From the NCBI RefSeq assembly GCF_013343235.1, contig NZ_CP040094.1, positions 7,125,001 to 7,189,000 on the forward strand: a stretch of DNA of 64,000 bases. Direction: 5' to 3'. The notes under the pieces were generated by a model. That model searched no databases and was not told the origin of the DNA. It worked only from the letters and a program-made list of their open reading frames with translations. The DNA is from Nostoc sp. TCL240-02 (GTDB lineage: Bacteria > Cyanobacteriota > Cyanobacteriia > Cyanobacteriales > Nostocaceae). This document shows, piece after piece, positions 9,820 through 19,391 of the stretch (positions are counted from its first letter, which is position 1; each line of letters opens with the position of its first letter). The position numbers and the translations under genes are program-made.

Positions 9820-10425
9820 TCACTTTTTCAAAACTAGATTGAAGGAATTTAAATACCCAGTAATAGTTTTAGCTAATGTCTTCTGCTGTTTTTTTGTAGT
9901 TATTGCCATTACTTGATATAACCTACCTTCGGCAACATACATTCTACTTTTAGTGATTTTTCCTCCAGAATTGATGTACTCAATTTCTTTGCCAGGATGA
10001 TTATTATAACTACGAATATTTCTTTGACTAATTAAATTGCTTTTCGTAGTCTTTAAAGCCATATCCCGTGCATTATTAAGTACAGCTTGTGGGTCGGTTA
10101 TTTTACCATAACTATAAGGAAAATCGTTGTAAACAACTATATATGCTACTTCCTGTTTTGGCGGTTGTGCGGCAAATATTTCTAAGGTAATTTCCCCCAT
10201 ATAAGTTTTTTGGTATTCGGTATTTCTGTTGGGTCTTCCCGGCATCAAAATAGTAAAGCGCCCATCTGGAGCGGTGTATAATTTCCATTTTGGCTGCACG
10301 ATTTTAGGGACTGTTGGTGGTTTGACAACAGCCGTTGGGGTTTTGGGTTGACGCGCTTCCACGAGAATAGAACCACCACAGATAAAGGTGGCGGCTATTA
10401 GTGGCAACAGACTTTTAATTGTCAT
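9820..10425 (-). CDS. Secreted hypothetical protein, PsbP-like size
   Basis: The ATG at 10425 is preferred because a signal peptide follows at once (MTIKSLLPLIAATFICGG); an in-frame ATG at 10455 would add ten residues. The mature part starts with a Pro/Lys-rich stretch. A domain W.LY.APDGRFTILMPGRP...YIVVYNDFPYSYG then follows, similar in layout to the many cyanobacterial PsbP/Mog1-like lipoproteins; that link is inference. It has no Cys lipobox apart from a single Cys in the signal region (FICGG). It is 45 bases downstream of glk on the same strand, so co-transcription is possible. Confidence 0.75.
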   Translation of the reverse strand: MTIKSLLPLIAATFICGGSILVEARQPKTPTAVVKPPTVPKIVQPKWKLYTAPDGRFTILMPGRPNRNTEYQKTYMGEITLEIFAAQPPKQEVAYIVVYNDFPYSYGKITDPQAVLNNARDMALKTTKSNLISQRNIRSYNNHPGKEIEYINSGGKITKSRMYVAEGRLYQVMAITTKKQQKTLAKTITGYLNSFNLVLKK

Positions 10426-10470
10426 AAATTTTGCCTTTTGAGATACCGATCTCACTGATGATGCTAGCTG

Positions 10471-11496
10471 TTATAACCTAGCAGCACATAAAGCAGCACC
10501 TATTAGCCCCACTTGCGGGTTGAGAATAACATACACGGGTATCTCTTCGAGAAGGCGGCGCATCCTGCCTTTTTGGGTGAAGTTTAACAAGAAACCGTTA
10601 TTTTGGATTAAAGGGAGAATTTTGGGCGCAATCCCACCAGCAATGTATAAGCCACCATAAGGCAAAAGTTTAAGGGCGAGATTGCCGGCTTCTGCACCAT
10701 AAGCCTCTATAAATAACTGCAAGGTTTGTTCGCAAAGGCGATCGCGTCCTTCTAGCGCGGCTGTACCAATAACAGCACCGGGATCGACACTTTTCTCTTC
10801 TTGTCCGGCTTCTTGTTCCCAAGTTCTGACGACTTGGGCAATATCTGGTGATTCAGTCGCAAATTTGCGATCGCGCAAAAATTGATAAATTGCCACAATC
10901 CCCATTCCAGAAACCACCCGTTCTACAGAAAGGCGCTGGATATCATGTTTACCCAGCAGGTATCTCAACAGTTGAAACTCGATCTCGTTCCGAGGGGCAA
11001 AGTCAGCGTGTCCACCTTCTGAAGGAAAAACTTGATAGTCGTTTCCCTGTTTAATTAAAAATCCTTGTCCTAAACCAGTACCAGCACCAATAATTCCAAT
11101 GGGGGCATCGTCTGCGGATTTGCCAACTTGCAACGTCAGCAAGTCTTGTTTTTGTAAACCTGAAATGCCATAGCCAACGGCGGCGAAGTCGTTAATCAGA
11201 GAAATATGCGGGATACCCAATTCTTCTTGTAGACGTTCGGTATCCAGGAACCAAACTAAATTGGTTAGTTTGGCAGTATTTTTGACAATAGGCCCTGCGA
11301 TCGCAAAACACGCCTTTTCTGGTATTGGTGTATTAGCTTTGACCAAAAACTGCTGCACTATGGGTACTAAATCAGGAAAGTCGGCACTGTGGTAACTTTC
11401 CTGATAAATAGTATGTAAACCTGGTGAATCTGACGTTTCAACCAATTGCAGAATAGTCTTCGTACCGCCGATGTCTCCTGCTAGTAATAAAGTCAT
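10471..11496 (-). CDS. glk: Glucokinase
   Basis: Phosphorylates glucose with ATP to feed glycolysis or the oxidative pentose phosphate pathway. It belongs to the 341-aa bacterial glucokinase family. The phosphate-binding loop GDIGGTKT is at residues 8-15. Further motifs are CFAIAGPI, the substrate Asp in SLINDFAAVGYG, the GAGTGLGQGFLI loop, EGGHADFAPRN, and the C-terminal ATP-site piece GGLYIAGGIAPK. The length is normal and the start is unambiguous. Confidence 0.96.
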   Translation of the reverse strand: MTLLLAGDIGGTKTILQLVETSDSPGLHTIYQESYHSADFPDLVPIVQQFLVKANTPIPEKACFAIAGPIVKNTAKLTNLVWFLDTERLQEELGIPHISLINDFAAVGYGISGLQKQDLLTLQVGKSADDAPIGIIGAGTGLGQGFLIKQGNDYQVFPSEGGHADFAPRNEIEFQLLRYLLGKHDIQRLSVERVVSGMGIVAIYQFLRDRKFATESPDIAQVVRTWEQEAGQEEKSVDPGAVIGTAALEGRDRLCEQTLQLFIEAYGAEAGNLALKLLPYGGLYIAGGIAPKILPLIQNNGFLLNFTQKGRMRRLLEEIPVYVILNPQVGLIGAALCAARL

Positions 11497-11580
11497 AGAA
11501 TTTATTCGGGGATTAATTACTTTATTTGTGGGATATACCCAACCTACCAGAAGCTATGAACACAAATATCTATCAGAGGT

Positions 11581-12228
11581 TTAAGCAAATCGAATCACTT
11601 CCTCTATGTGGGTTAAATGGGAAGTATCTCCCTTTAGTTCCAATAACCATTCTGGATCTTCGCGTACCACTTTTACCAACGAACATAAAGAAGCTTTAAC
11701 TTCTGTTTTGGCAATTTCCCCTACTAGCCCCATTGCTCCCCCCAACACAGATGCCCCATGTGCGACTAGCAGGATATCCTCTGGGAAGAACTCAGTAGCT
11801 AAACATCTGGCAGTTTGCCCTGAACGTTCTCGCACTTTTTCATGAGTTTCAGGATATTTGGCGGCGATGCGCGAAGTATAGCTGGTGTCAATTCTGGGGA
11901 ATAATTTTGCCAAAGCTGGAGTTGAGAGTCTTTCGGGTTCTTCTGTCATCCAAACTGGATTTAGCCATTCACTCAAACCTGTTTCCAATTTAATTGGCAA
12001 GTTGAGCATTTCTGCAACTGCGTTTGCCGTTTGTACGGTTCGCAGGAAAGGCGAAGCGAAAATATGGCCAATATTTTCTTTTTTCAATCGTTTCGCTAAA
12101 TGTTGTGCCTGCACCATACCATCATCAGACAAGGGTGGATCGTAGCGTCGTTCAGCTGTGAGAAACCAATCAGGGTTTACGAAATCGAGACGGTTAGCGT
12201 GTCTTGCTATCCAGACTATTTGACTCAT
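11581..12228 (-). CDS. Histidine phosphatase family protein
   Basis: Phosphoglycerate-mutase-like hydrolase. The catalytic His lies in IARHANRLD (residues 7-15), with N in place of the commoner G or E after RHA. Other family marks are LSDDGMVQAQHLAKRL, the second Arg in ASPFLRTVQTA, and the second His in LLVAHGASVLGG. The length (215 aa) fits eukaryote-like UBASH3-type phosphatases rather than glycolytic mutases, so the substrate is open. It lies 84 bases upstream of glk on the same strand. Confidence 0.88.
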   Translation of the reverse strand: MSQIVWIARHANRLDFVNPDWFLTAERRYDPPLSDDGMVQAQHLAKRLKKENIGHIFASPFLRTVQTANAVAEMLNLPIKLETGLSEWLNPVWMTEEPERLSTPALAKLFPRIDTSYTSRIAAKYPETHEKVRERSGQTARCLATEFFPEDILLVAHGASVLGGAMGLVGEIAKTEVKASLCSLVKVVREDPEWLLELKGDTSHLTHIEEVIRFA

Positions 12229-12508
12229 GGTGTTTAATTATTCCGATGAATAGAATTCGCCGCTAAACAAATATAGATATCTGCAAGGAGGGCTGCAAAT
12301 ATTAATATAGGACATTATTTGTAATAATTTGTAATAATATAAGTTATGAGTAAAACTTATCAGTATAAATTAGTATAAGATTGTGTAATGAATTTAAATG
12401 TAAATACCAGATTGGGACGGTTCAAACCAAACTCCATACTCAATAACTGATAGTAGATGGCTGATGGTAATTGTTTTGAGCGTACCGTAACGTTTGCGAT
12501 AGTAAGAT

Positions 12509-12742
12509 TCAGAAAGTTAAAGAAAATAAATGTGGTTCTTCATGGAAGTAGCGGTAAAAAACAAACCCTTGCCAATCTACGCCAAACTGTTCAGCGATTT
12601 TACAAAATAGTACATCAACATCATCGCCATCTATTTTGAGGTCTTCCCGAAGCCGTGTATTAAGAGTAATATCTTTTGTTTGCACACCCAGTTCATTAGA
12701 AACAATAGCTGCAAGTTGATTAAATCTCTCTGTAAATGACAT
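12509..12742 (-). CDS. Acyl-carrier-protein-like small protein (DUF1493-type)
   Basis: 77 aa from the ATG at 12742. An upstream ATG at 12787 would overlap the Uma2 gene's end and add 15 residues. The pattern is a helix, T.L.EDL.IDGDD.DVLF..IAEQFGVD, as in acyl-carrier-like folds. The usual DSL phosphopantetheine Ser is replaced by DGDD, so it probably carries no prosthetic group. This matches my memory of DUF1493. A TATAAT-like hexamer sits 10 bases before the ATG at 12742. Role unknown. Confidence 0.65.
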   Translation of the reverse strand: MSFTERFNQLAAIVSNELGVQTKDITLNTRLREDLKIDGDDVDVLFCKIAEQFGVDWQGFVFYRYFHEEPHLFSLTF

Positions 12743-12771
12743 AAAGCCAGATATTATATCTATACAATTGC

Positions 12772-13335
12772 TTATAACTTCAACCATCCAAATAGTTGCC
12801 CTACAGTTAATTGAAAGCCGCTAACTAAATCTGGAACTGGTAATATTTCTTGTTCTTCTTGGAAAAGTTCTGGTTGCTGCTTTGGTGGATAGACTAAAAC
12901 AGAACGTTCATCTGGATCAATCAGCCAACCGAAGCGACTACCATGCTTTAAACAATGCAAAATATTTCCGGTTACTTTAGTCTGGCTTTGATCTGGTGAA
13001 AGAATCTCAATTGTCCAGTCTGGATAAGTCTTAAATACATTTGCCACATCTCCATGTTCATCTATGGGAATCCGTTCCCAAGCAAACACAGCTACATCAG
13101 GGACAATTGAACGTTCGCCAAAAGTACAGCGCAATTCTGGGAAAGCCAGGGCAATTTTTTGACTTTCAGCTACTTCATTTATACCTGTGACTAACTTACC
13201 CTGTAATTTGCTATGTTTTCCTTGAGGCATTGGCTTTTGAATAATTTGACCGTTGATGTATTCTGAGCTAGGCTTTGTTTCTGGTAGTTTTAAAAACTTT
13301 TCTAAGGTTAGGGTTTTAGTTGGTGATTTTACCAT
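12772..13335 (-). CDS. Uma2-family (DUF820) nuclease-like protein
   Basis: 187-aa member of a family greatly expanded in cyanobacteria, with a restriction-endonuclease-like PD-(D/E)xK fold. Visible marks are TLEKFLKLPE, EYINGQIIQK, the Asp in SIVPDVAVFAWERIP, and the E.LSPDQS core (WTIEILSPDQS). The biological role of Uma2 proteins is unknown. It sits immediately upstream of the ACP-like gene and 33 bases downstream of the livF-like gene, all on the minus strand. Confidence 0.88.
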   Translation of the reverse strand: MVKSPTKTLTLEKFLKLPETKPSSEYINGQIIQKPMPQGKHSKLQGKLVTGINEVAESQKIALAFPELRCTFGERSIVPDVAVFAWERIPIDEHGDVANVFKTYPDWTIEILSPDQSQTKVTGNILHCLKHGSRFGWLIDPDERSVLVYPPKQQPELFQEEQEILPVPDLVSGFQLTVGQLFGWLKL

Positions 13336-13368
13336 TTACTTGTACCTCCCAAATTATCATTTAATTAA

Positions 13369-14100
13369 TTACCCCAAATAAGCTTTTTTAACTCGCTCAT
13401 CACTAATTAATTCTGATGCTGCACCTGTTAAGGTAATAGAGCCAGCTTCTAAAACATAACCGCGATCGGCAATTTGTAATGCGAGATTAGCGTTCTGTTC
13501 AACTAACAAAATAGTCACGCCTGTAGTCCGGAGATTTTCAATAATCGAGAAGATTTCTCGGACGATCGCAGGGGCTAAACCTAAGCTAGGCTCGTCTAAA
13601 AGTAAGAGTTGTGGTCTACTCATTACAGCCCGTGCGATCGCTAACATTTGTTGTTCGCCACCACTGAGGGTTCCTGCTAGTTGATTGCGTCTTTGTGATA
13701 AACGGGGAAATAGCTCAAATTGGCGCTGAATATCTGCTTTTATCTCAGCTTGATTGGAGCGAATATAAGCACCCAAAAGTAAGTTATCAAATACTGTTTG
13801 TCGCGCTAAAACTCTGCGTCCTTCAGGACAATGGGCGATACCAAGTTGTACAACTTCGTGAGTTTGGCGGCGAGTAATATTATGTCCATTATAGATAATT
13901 CCGCCACTCTTAGGATTAACAACTTTAGATATGGCGCGAAGTGTAGTAGTTTTACCAGCCCCATTAGCACCAATTAGAGTAACTACTTCACCTTTCTGAA
14001 TAATTAAATTAATCTTTTTCAGAGCTTGAATACCGCCATAGTTAACATCAAGTTCTTGAACTTCTAGAATTGTATAGTTTGGTCTACTATTGGCTTTCAT
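13369..14100 (-). CDS. livF: Branched-chain/neutral amino-acid ABC transporter ATPase (LivF-like)
   Basis: Cytoplasmic ATP-binding subunit. Walker A is GANGAGKTTT near residues 43-52, the signature is LSGGEQQMLAIARA, Walker B is LLLLDEPSLGLAP, and the switch His is replaced by Gln-Asn in LLVEQNANLA, as is usual in LivF. In cyanobacteria the matching system is the N-I neutral amino-acid permease, where this subunit would be NatE. It is cut off from the other transporter genes by 2.8 kb holding Rpn-type genes and an IS5 element, so it now needs its own promoter. Confidence 0.92.
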   Translation of the reverse strand: MKANSRPNYTILEVQELDVNYGGIQALKKINLIIQKGEVVTLIGANGAGKTTTLRAISKVVNPKSGGIIYNGHNITRRQTHEVVQLGIAHCPEGRRVLARQTVFDNLLLGAYIRSNQAEIKADIQRQFELFPRLSQRRNQLAGTLSGGEQQMLAIARAVMSRPQLLLLDEPSLGLAPAIVREIFSIIENLRTTGVTILLVEQNANLALQIADRGYVLEAGSITLTGAASELISDERVKKAYLG

Positions 14101-14277
14101 CGGCGGTTTACATCCAGAAATGTTGATTCAAAACCTAACATACATCAATCATACATTTCTTAAAACAGTGCATCAGTCTACTCAATCGTAGACATTGCTT
14201 CAACTTAAAAACCAACGCCAGAACACTGCAATCTTTATGATGTACCATTAATTACTGATAAATATATCAAGTGTCCT

Positions 14278-15117
14278 GTGGCAAAAGCAGCATATATTGG
14301 TAGCAAGGGACTAATTAATTTAGCTCCCGATGCATGGGTACAGTGGGTAACACAGCGTCCTGAAGTCGTGGCGAAAGAAATTTTGGGTTCAGAGTTTCAC
14401 TGGATTAGCCGCGAAACAGATGTGTTGGTGAAGGCATACAGTGCCACTCACGGAGATTTTCTCGTATTAAATGAACTACAACTGCGTTACACAACACAGA
14501 TGCCTCTAAGGATGAGAGCATACACAGCCCTAGCACAAGAACGCTACCGATTACCAACTTACCCAGTACTGATCAACATTTTACCGCCTCCATCCACCTT
14601 AACTATTGTCAGTAGTTACGAGCAAGAATTTTTGGGATTACGTGCCATCCAAGATTATCGCGTGATTAATTTGTGGGAAATCGATGCTGAAATAGTGTTT
14701 CAGCAACCACTACCATCGTTGTTACCCTTTGTACCAATTCTGCGAGGAGGGGGAGAGGTATCAGTTGTGCAACGCTCATTAGAGGCGCTACGAGCAGATG
14801 CACAGTTGAACCAATTAGAATCATTGCTGGCATTTTTTGCTAGCTTTGTTCTAGACACGCCTTTAGTGCAACAAATCATGAGGTGGGATATGGCAGTATT
14901 GCGAGAATCGCCTTGGTATCACGAGATTGAGCAAAGAGGTATTCAAGAGGGTGCGCGACGGCAGTTAATCCGAGTATTAGAACAACGCTTTGGCGAAATT
15001 TCCCATGAGGTAGAAGTAAGGCTTGAGGGCAAGAATGTGGAACAATTAGAAATTTTAATGGATAGCGCGATCGCTGTAAATTCTTTAGAAGAATTTGTGG
15101 AAATTTTGTCTACATGA
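14278..15117 (+). CDS. Rpn-family nuclease-like protein with C-terminal DUF4351-type domain
   Basis: 279 aa starting at a GTG. The nuclease-like part shows ISRETDVLVKAYS followed by FLVLNELQLRY, the spacing of the D and E-x-Q residues of the PD-(D/E)xK core in Rpn/PDDEXK transposase-like proteins. The C-terminal 60 residues (LIRVLEQRFGEI...LEILMDSAIAVNSLEEF) match the DUF4351 pattern. The gene is divergent from livF and followed by a decayed paralogue at 15177. The family has been linked to DNA cleavage and recombination; its role in cyanobacteria is unknown. Confidence 0.8.
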   Translation: MAKAAYIGSKGLINLAPDAWVQWVTQRPEVVAKEILGSEFHWISRETDVLVKAYSATHGDFLVLNELQLRYTTQMPLRMRAYTALAQERYRLPTYPVLINILPPPSTLTIVSSYEQEFLGLRAIQDYRVINLWEIDAEIVFQQPLPSLLPFVPILRGGGEVSVVQRSLEALRADAQLNQLESLLAFFASFVLDTPLVQQIMRWDMAVLRESPWYHEIEQRGIQEGARRQLIRVLEQRFGEISHEVEVRLEGKNVEQLEILMDSAIAVNSLEEFVEILST

Positions 15118-15962
15118 ATTCCATCTGAGATTTCAAGTTAGGATAAATCTCACTTACTGAGTGCATCTATACCTGAATGACGAAGCCTGCTGATGTCAGT
15201 ACCAAAAAATTAATCAGTCTTGCACCCAATAACTGGGTAAGATGGGTAACACAAATTCCTGATATTGTTGCTGGAGAAATTCTAAATAGTGAATTTCAGT
15301 GGATTAGCCGGGAAAGTGATGTTTTAATCCGTGTCAGTAGCTCCCAACATGGAGAATTTTTGCTTCTCAACGAATTGCAGTTACGCTATCAATCCCAAAT
15401 GCCGCGTCGGATGCGTGCTTATGCTGCACTTGCAGAAGAAAAATATAACTTACCAACATACCCCGTTCTTATCAATATTCTGAAAACAGGTAACAACGAA
15501 ATACCCACAAGCTTTACATCAAATATTGCAGGATTACGGGCAATATAAGATTACCGGGTGATTAATCTGTGGGAAATCGATGTCAATATTGCTTTTCAAC
15601 AACCCTTACCATCCTTACTGCCATTTGTACCCATTCTCAAAGGTGGTGAAAATGAATCTATTATTAGAGAAGCATTGCAAATTCTCCGTGCTGATGAAGA
15701 ACTCAACCAACTGGAAACAGCTCTAGCTTTTTTTGCTACGTTTGTTTTAGAGAATACACTCGTTCAAGAAATCATGAGGTGGGATATGACGATATTACAT
15801 GAGTCACCTTGATATCAAGAAATTTTACGCGAAGGGGAAGCACGCGGGGAAGCACGCGGGGAACTGCAAGGAATACTTTCTGCGATTGAAATTAATTTAG
15901 AGTTAAAATTTGGCGATCGCGGCTTAAACTTAATGCTACAAATTAATCAGATTCAGGATTTA

Positions 15963-16888
15963 GAGCTGATTCGTAAACAAAAGATTAAGCTGCCATTCGT
16001 TTTACCATCAGACGAATCAATGAGCCGTAAATCATGGCTTCACTGATCTCTGTGTACAACTCATAATCCTTGCTCAAACGCCGAAATCGATTGAGCCAGC
16101 CGAATGTCCTTTCCACAATCCACCGCTTGGGTAATCGTTCAAATGTTTTCGATATTCTCTCAATCACCTCAACACGAACCTGTTCTCCGCAAACTTGCTT
16201 GACAGCTTGAGCAAAGTTTTCACCAGAATAGCCTTGATCTACCCAAACAACTTCCAATTTAGACAATTCCTGAGCCGATTCATGGAGTACAACCACAGCC
16301 CCCAAACGTTCCGACGCATTAGCTTCAGTCACTAAAACGCCAATCAACAAACCTTGAGAATCCACAACTATATGTCGCTTACGGCCTTTAACTTTCTTAC
16401 CACCATCGAAACCGTAGACTTCCCCTTTTTTTCCGTTGTCTTCACTGACTGAGAATCGGCGATCGCAACGCTAGAGTGTTCGTCTCTGCCCAAATCTTGT
16501 CGCAGTTGATGGCGCACTTGGTCGTGAATTTTCTGCCATATTCCTTTGCGCTGCCATTTCTGAAAGTAGCCGTATACTGTTGTGTAAGGTGGAAGATCAT
16601 GGGGTAGCATTTCCCACTGACACCCGGTACGTTGCACATAGAAAATAGCATTCAAAATTTCTCGTAAATCTACTTCTACAGGATGCCCAAACCCTTTAGG
16701 TTTTGGTAGAAAGGGCTTGATAATTAACCATTCGGCATCGCTTAAATCACTTGGGTAGGGTTTACGCTGTGGATTTTCAATCGCAGGTAGACGGCTCATC
16801 GACTACAACATAAATTACACTCGACTTAGCCTATAACCTGAACAAAACCGGATTCAGTTTTCTTTAGATTTTCTTTACGAATCAGCTC
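15963..16888 (-). mobile_element. IS5-family element
   Basis: 926 bp bounded by imperfect inverted repeats beginning gagctgattcgtaaa, flanked by the 3-bp duplication TTA (15960-15962 and 16889-16891). This fits IS5-family elements that duplicate TNA. It carries the two-frame transposase gene on the minus strand. Confidence 0.93.
15985..16799 (-). CDS. IS5-family transposase, two frames joined by probable -1 frameshift
   Basis: The first frame (16799-16368) gives a DNA-binding region (YPSDLSDAEW..I.P.LP) and the first Asp in VAIADSQSVKTTEKKGK. The second (to 15985) gives the second Asp in VVWVDQGYSGENF and the Glu in RWIVERTFGWLNRFRRL. The frames meet at the minus-strand heptamer A-AAA-AAG (16431-16425), followed by GGG. 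A -1 slip there gives TEKKGEVYGFDGGKKVKGR, the expected family sequence. A programmed frameshift is therefore likelier than a mutation, and the element may be active. Confidence 0.88.
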
Positions 16889-16978
16889 TTAGAGCGTTTG
16901 AAGACAATTTTACGGAATATTGTAACTGCAAATACTATTGAGGAATTGCAACAGATTTTGTAATTCCCCGGTTAGTTA

Positions 16979-17749
16979 TCAATCATTTCCCAAATAAGCT
17001 TCAATTACAGCCGGATCGTTTCTAACTACAGATGGTTCACCCAAAGCAATCAACTGCCCAAAATCTAACACGGCAATGCGATCGCACAAACCCATAACTA
17101 AGGGTACATGATGTTCAATCAGCACAATTGTTAAATTAAATTGTTCTCGCAGACTGCGGATAAATTCGCTGAGTTGCTGCTTTTCATTGGGGTTCATCCC
17201 CGCCGCAGGTTCATCGAGAAGTAAGATTTGCGGTTCTAAGGCTAAAGCGCGGGCAATTTCCAGCCGACGCTGATCGCCGTAAGCAAAATTTTTGGCTTTT
17301 TCGTCAGCGCGATCGCTCAAGCCCACCATATCCAATAATTGTAAAGCCTTTCGCCTGCTTTTTTTCTCTTCCCGACGGGCTGGTGGTAATCCCAAAACTC
17401 CTGTTAATAAATTACTTTTATTGTCCAAATGTCGGGCAATTATGACATTTTCTAATGCTGATAATTCCCCAAATAAGCGAATATTTTGAAAAGTCCGAGC
17501 AATACCTAAACCTGCAATTTGATGCGGGCGTAGTTGGGAAATATTAGCACCTTGATAGCGCAACTCTCCACTAGAAAGGGGAATAAAAGCTGTAATCAAA
17601 TTAAACAGTGTTGTTTTCCCAGCACCGTTAGGGCCAATTAATCCAAAAATCTCATGTTGATTGACTGTAAAAGATACATTATTCACAGCCACTAAACCCC
17701 CAAAACGGCGAGTCAGTGACTTGGCTTCTAAAACAATGTTATTTGTCAT
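16979..17749 (-). CDS. livG: Branched-chain/neutral amino-acid ABC transporter ATPase (LivG-like)
   Basis: Cytoplasmic ATPase of 256 aa. Walker A is GPNGAGKTTLF, the family loop is ARTFQNIRLFGELSALENV, the signature region is YGDQRRLEIARALA, Walker B is LLLDEPAAGMNP, and the switch His is in VLIEHHVPLVM. In the cyanobacterial N-I permease this would be NatA. It is the last gene of the continuous livK-livH-uma2-livM-livG run on the minus strand, 47 bases after livM. Confidence 0.94.
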   Translation of the reverse strand: MTNNIVLEAKSLTRRFGGLVAVNNVSFTVNQHEIFGLIGPNGAGKTTLFNLITAFIPLSSGELRYQGANISQLRPHQIAGLGIARTFQNIRLFGELSALENVIIARHLDNKSNLLTGVLGLPPARREEKKSRRKALQLLDMVGLSDRADEKAKNFAYGDQRRLEIARALALEPQILLLDEPAAGMNPNEKQQLSEFIRSLREQFNLTIVLIEHHVPLVMGLCDRIAVLDFGQLIALGEPSVVRNDPAVIEAYLGND

Positions 17750-17796
17750 TGTACATAATAATATTTAGCTTTAATAAATTTAATTTATTCTATTTA

Positions 17797-18759
17797 TTAG
17801 CTTCTCTGCTTTGATGCCTTGAAAAATATTTTCATCAATTGCTTTTTAAGCGTTTTCAAAATATCTGGAGTTACAAACCCTTGGGGAAAAAATATAGTTC
17901 CTAAAACTATTAGAATACCATAAATAATTAATCTACCATCGCGTAAAAATTGAGATAACCAATTGGGTAATCCTGCTATATCTGCTATTCTTCGTAAAAC
18001 AATTTCTAATAATACTTTCAATACAATAGCACCGACAACCGAACCTAAAAAAGTTCTAGAACCACCAATTAATACAATTGTTAAATAGGTAATACTAGCA
18101 TCAAAAGTACCTTGTCGAGCATTCCAGGTATTGAGAAAATGAGCGCTAATCACACCTACAATTCCGGCAAGCATTGCTCCGAGAGTAAAAGCTAAAACTT
18201 TGTAGTAAGTGGGGTCAATTCCCATTGCACTGGCAGCTAATTCATCTTCGCGGATAGCAATGAATGCCCTACCTGTACGAATACGTTCTAAACGGTAAAA
18301 TAATACCATACTAATTAATAGTAATGGTATGGCAATCCACAAATATTCAATTTGGCTTTGGAACGGTTGAGGAATACCAAAAATCCCGACAGCACCGCCT
18401 GTGATATCTAAATTTAAGGATACAACTCGTAAAACTTCTACAAAAGCAATAGTTGCGATCGCTAAATAAATTCCCCGTAATCTCAATGCCGGAATTCCCA
18501 CTATTACGGCTAATATACCGGAGATTAAACCAGCAATTAACATTTCTAATAAAAGTAATGGAATGGGAAATAAATTATTACTAGATGGAAAAACTTTTGT
18601 AGATAAAATCGCTGCAATATATCCACCTAACGCATAAAATCCAGGACTAGCCAAAGACAATTGTCCAGCCATTAGGGGTAAATAAAGCGATAATCCTAAT
18701 AAAGCCTCCAATACCATGTAGACTATTGGTGATTCATAAGTAGAGAAAAATTCAGCCAT
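17797..18759 (-). CDS. livM: Branched-chain/neutral amino-acid ABC permease (LivM-like)
   Basis: 320-aa inner-membrane permease with about eight to ten hydrophobic segments. Family marks are LGLSLYLPLMAGQLSLASPGFYALG near the N-terminus, the coupling loop GRAFIAIREDELAASAMGID, and SITYLTIVLIGGSRTFLGSVVGA. It pairs with the LivH-like permease; NatC is the likely cyanobacterial counterpart. It lies 15 bases downstream of a Uma2 gene inserted in the operon. Confidence 0.93.
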   Translation of the reverse strand: MAEFFSTYESPIVYMVLEALLGLSLYLPLMAGQLSLASPGFYALGGYIAAILSTKVFPSSNNLFPIPLLLLEMLIAGLISGILAVIVGIPALRLRGIYLAIATIAFVEVLRVVSLNLDITGGAVGIFGIPQPFQSQIEYLWIAIPLLLISMVLFYRLERIRTGRAFIAIREDELAASAMGIDPTYYKVLAFTLGAMLAGIVGVISAHFLNTWNARQGTFDASITYLTIVLIGGSRTFLGSVVGAIVLKVLLEIVLRRIADIAGLPNWLSQFLRDGRLIIYGILIVLGTIFFPQGFVTPDILKTLKKQLMKIFFKASKQRS

Positions 18760-18774
18760 TGTAAAATACTTTGA

Positions 18775-19380
18775 TTAAGCTGTTAATATTTGCTCTGCTG
18801 TTAACGCCAGTTCAGGAAAAGTTCGTGACCCGATTCGTTCGGAACCTCTAAAATATGTGTGTTGATATTTACCCTCAGCATTTAATAGAAAAACAAACAC
18901 AGTTGGAACTTTGGGATTTCCCAAATACTCTCTATAACCAATTGCCAAATAATCTACAATCCAATATTCTGTAATACCTAACCGTTGATATTCATCTAGT
19001 TTATCAATGTAGTCATCTTCCCAATTAGTTGATGTTACCTCGATAGCTAGCTGGATGGGTTTTTCAAGTGCAGAATAAGCAGAACGATTTGAGCGCCATA
19101 CATCTTTATCTATGACACTTACATCAGGCTTGCGTCCTTGTTCAATTCCATTGGCAGTTACAGTTCTAAAAACTGCTGTATTATTAACTACATAATTAAG
19201 GTTTAGTCGTCTAATTTCATCATTTAAACCAAATAACATAAAATTGGCGACATCATCATGATTTCTAGTTGCACGCACTTCTACAATTTCCCCATCCACA
19301 AGTTCATATAAACCTTTCTCTGGGCACTGTTCCAAAAAATCATCAAAAGTTAATTTTTGTTTGGTATATATTTTCATCAC
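18775..19380 (-). CDS. Uma2-family (DUF820) nuclease-like protein inside transporter operon
   Basis: 201 aa. It shows LTFDDFLEQCPEKGLYELVDGEIVEV, the Asp of GRKPDVSVID (17 residues into the core), and IQLAIEVTSTNWEDDYIDKLDEY with WIVDY, the standard Uma2 layout. It sits 11 bases after livH and 15 bases before livM, so it is co-transcribed with transporter genes it has no obvious link to. That suggests later insertion of a mobile gene. It is only distantly similar to the Uma2 protein at 12772. Confidence 0.9.
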   Translation of the reverse strand: MMKIYTKQKLTFDDFLEQCPEKGLYELVDGEIVEVRATRNHDDVANFMLFGLNDEIRRLNLNYVVNNTAVFRTVTANGIEQGRKPDVSVIDKDVWRSNRSAYSALEKPIQLAIEVTSTNWEDDYIDKLDEYQRLGITEYWIVDYLAIGYREYLGNPKVPTVFVFLLNAEGKYQHTYFRGSERIGSRTFPELALTAEQILTA

Positions 19381-19391
19381 GCTATGTCTCT

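Larger units (their letters stand above)
15177..16963 (+). pseudogene. Second Rpn/DUF4351-type gene, two nonsense codons plus IS5 insertion
   Basis: Paralogue of the gene just upstream, same strand and layout. TAA at 15546-15548 replaces the Gln codon (CAA in the paralogue). TGA at 15810-15812 replaces the Trp of SPWYHEI. An IS5-type element at 15963-16888 then splits the DUF4351 part. Removing the element and one TTA gives ...QIQDLERLKTILRNIV..., which runs in frame to the TAA at 16961. There are repeats of GEARGEARGE near 15835. The gene is clearly dead, yet the frame outside these lesions is intact, so inactivation is recent. Confidence 0.9.

Noticed and set aside
12743..12787. Extended start for the ACP-like gene
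   Set aside because: The extra 15 residues precede the domain and overlap the end of the Uma2 gene; the inner ATG with a TATAAT-like box is preferred.
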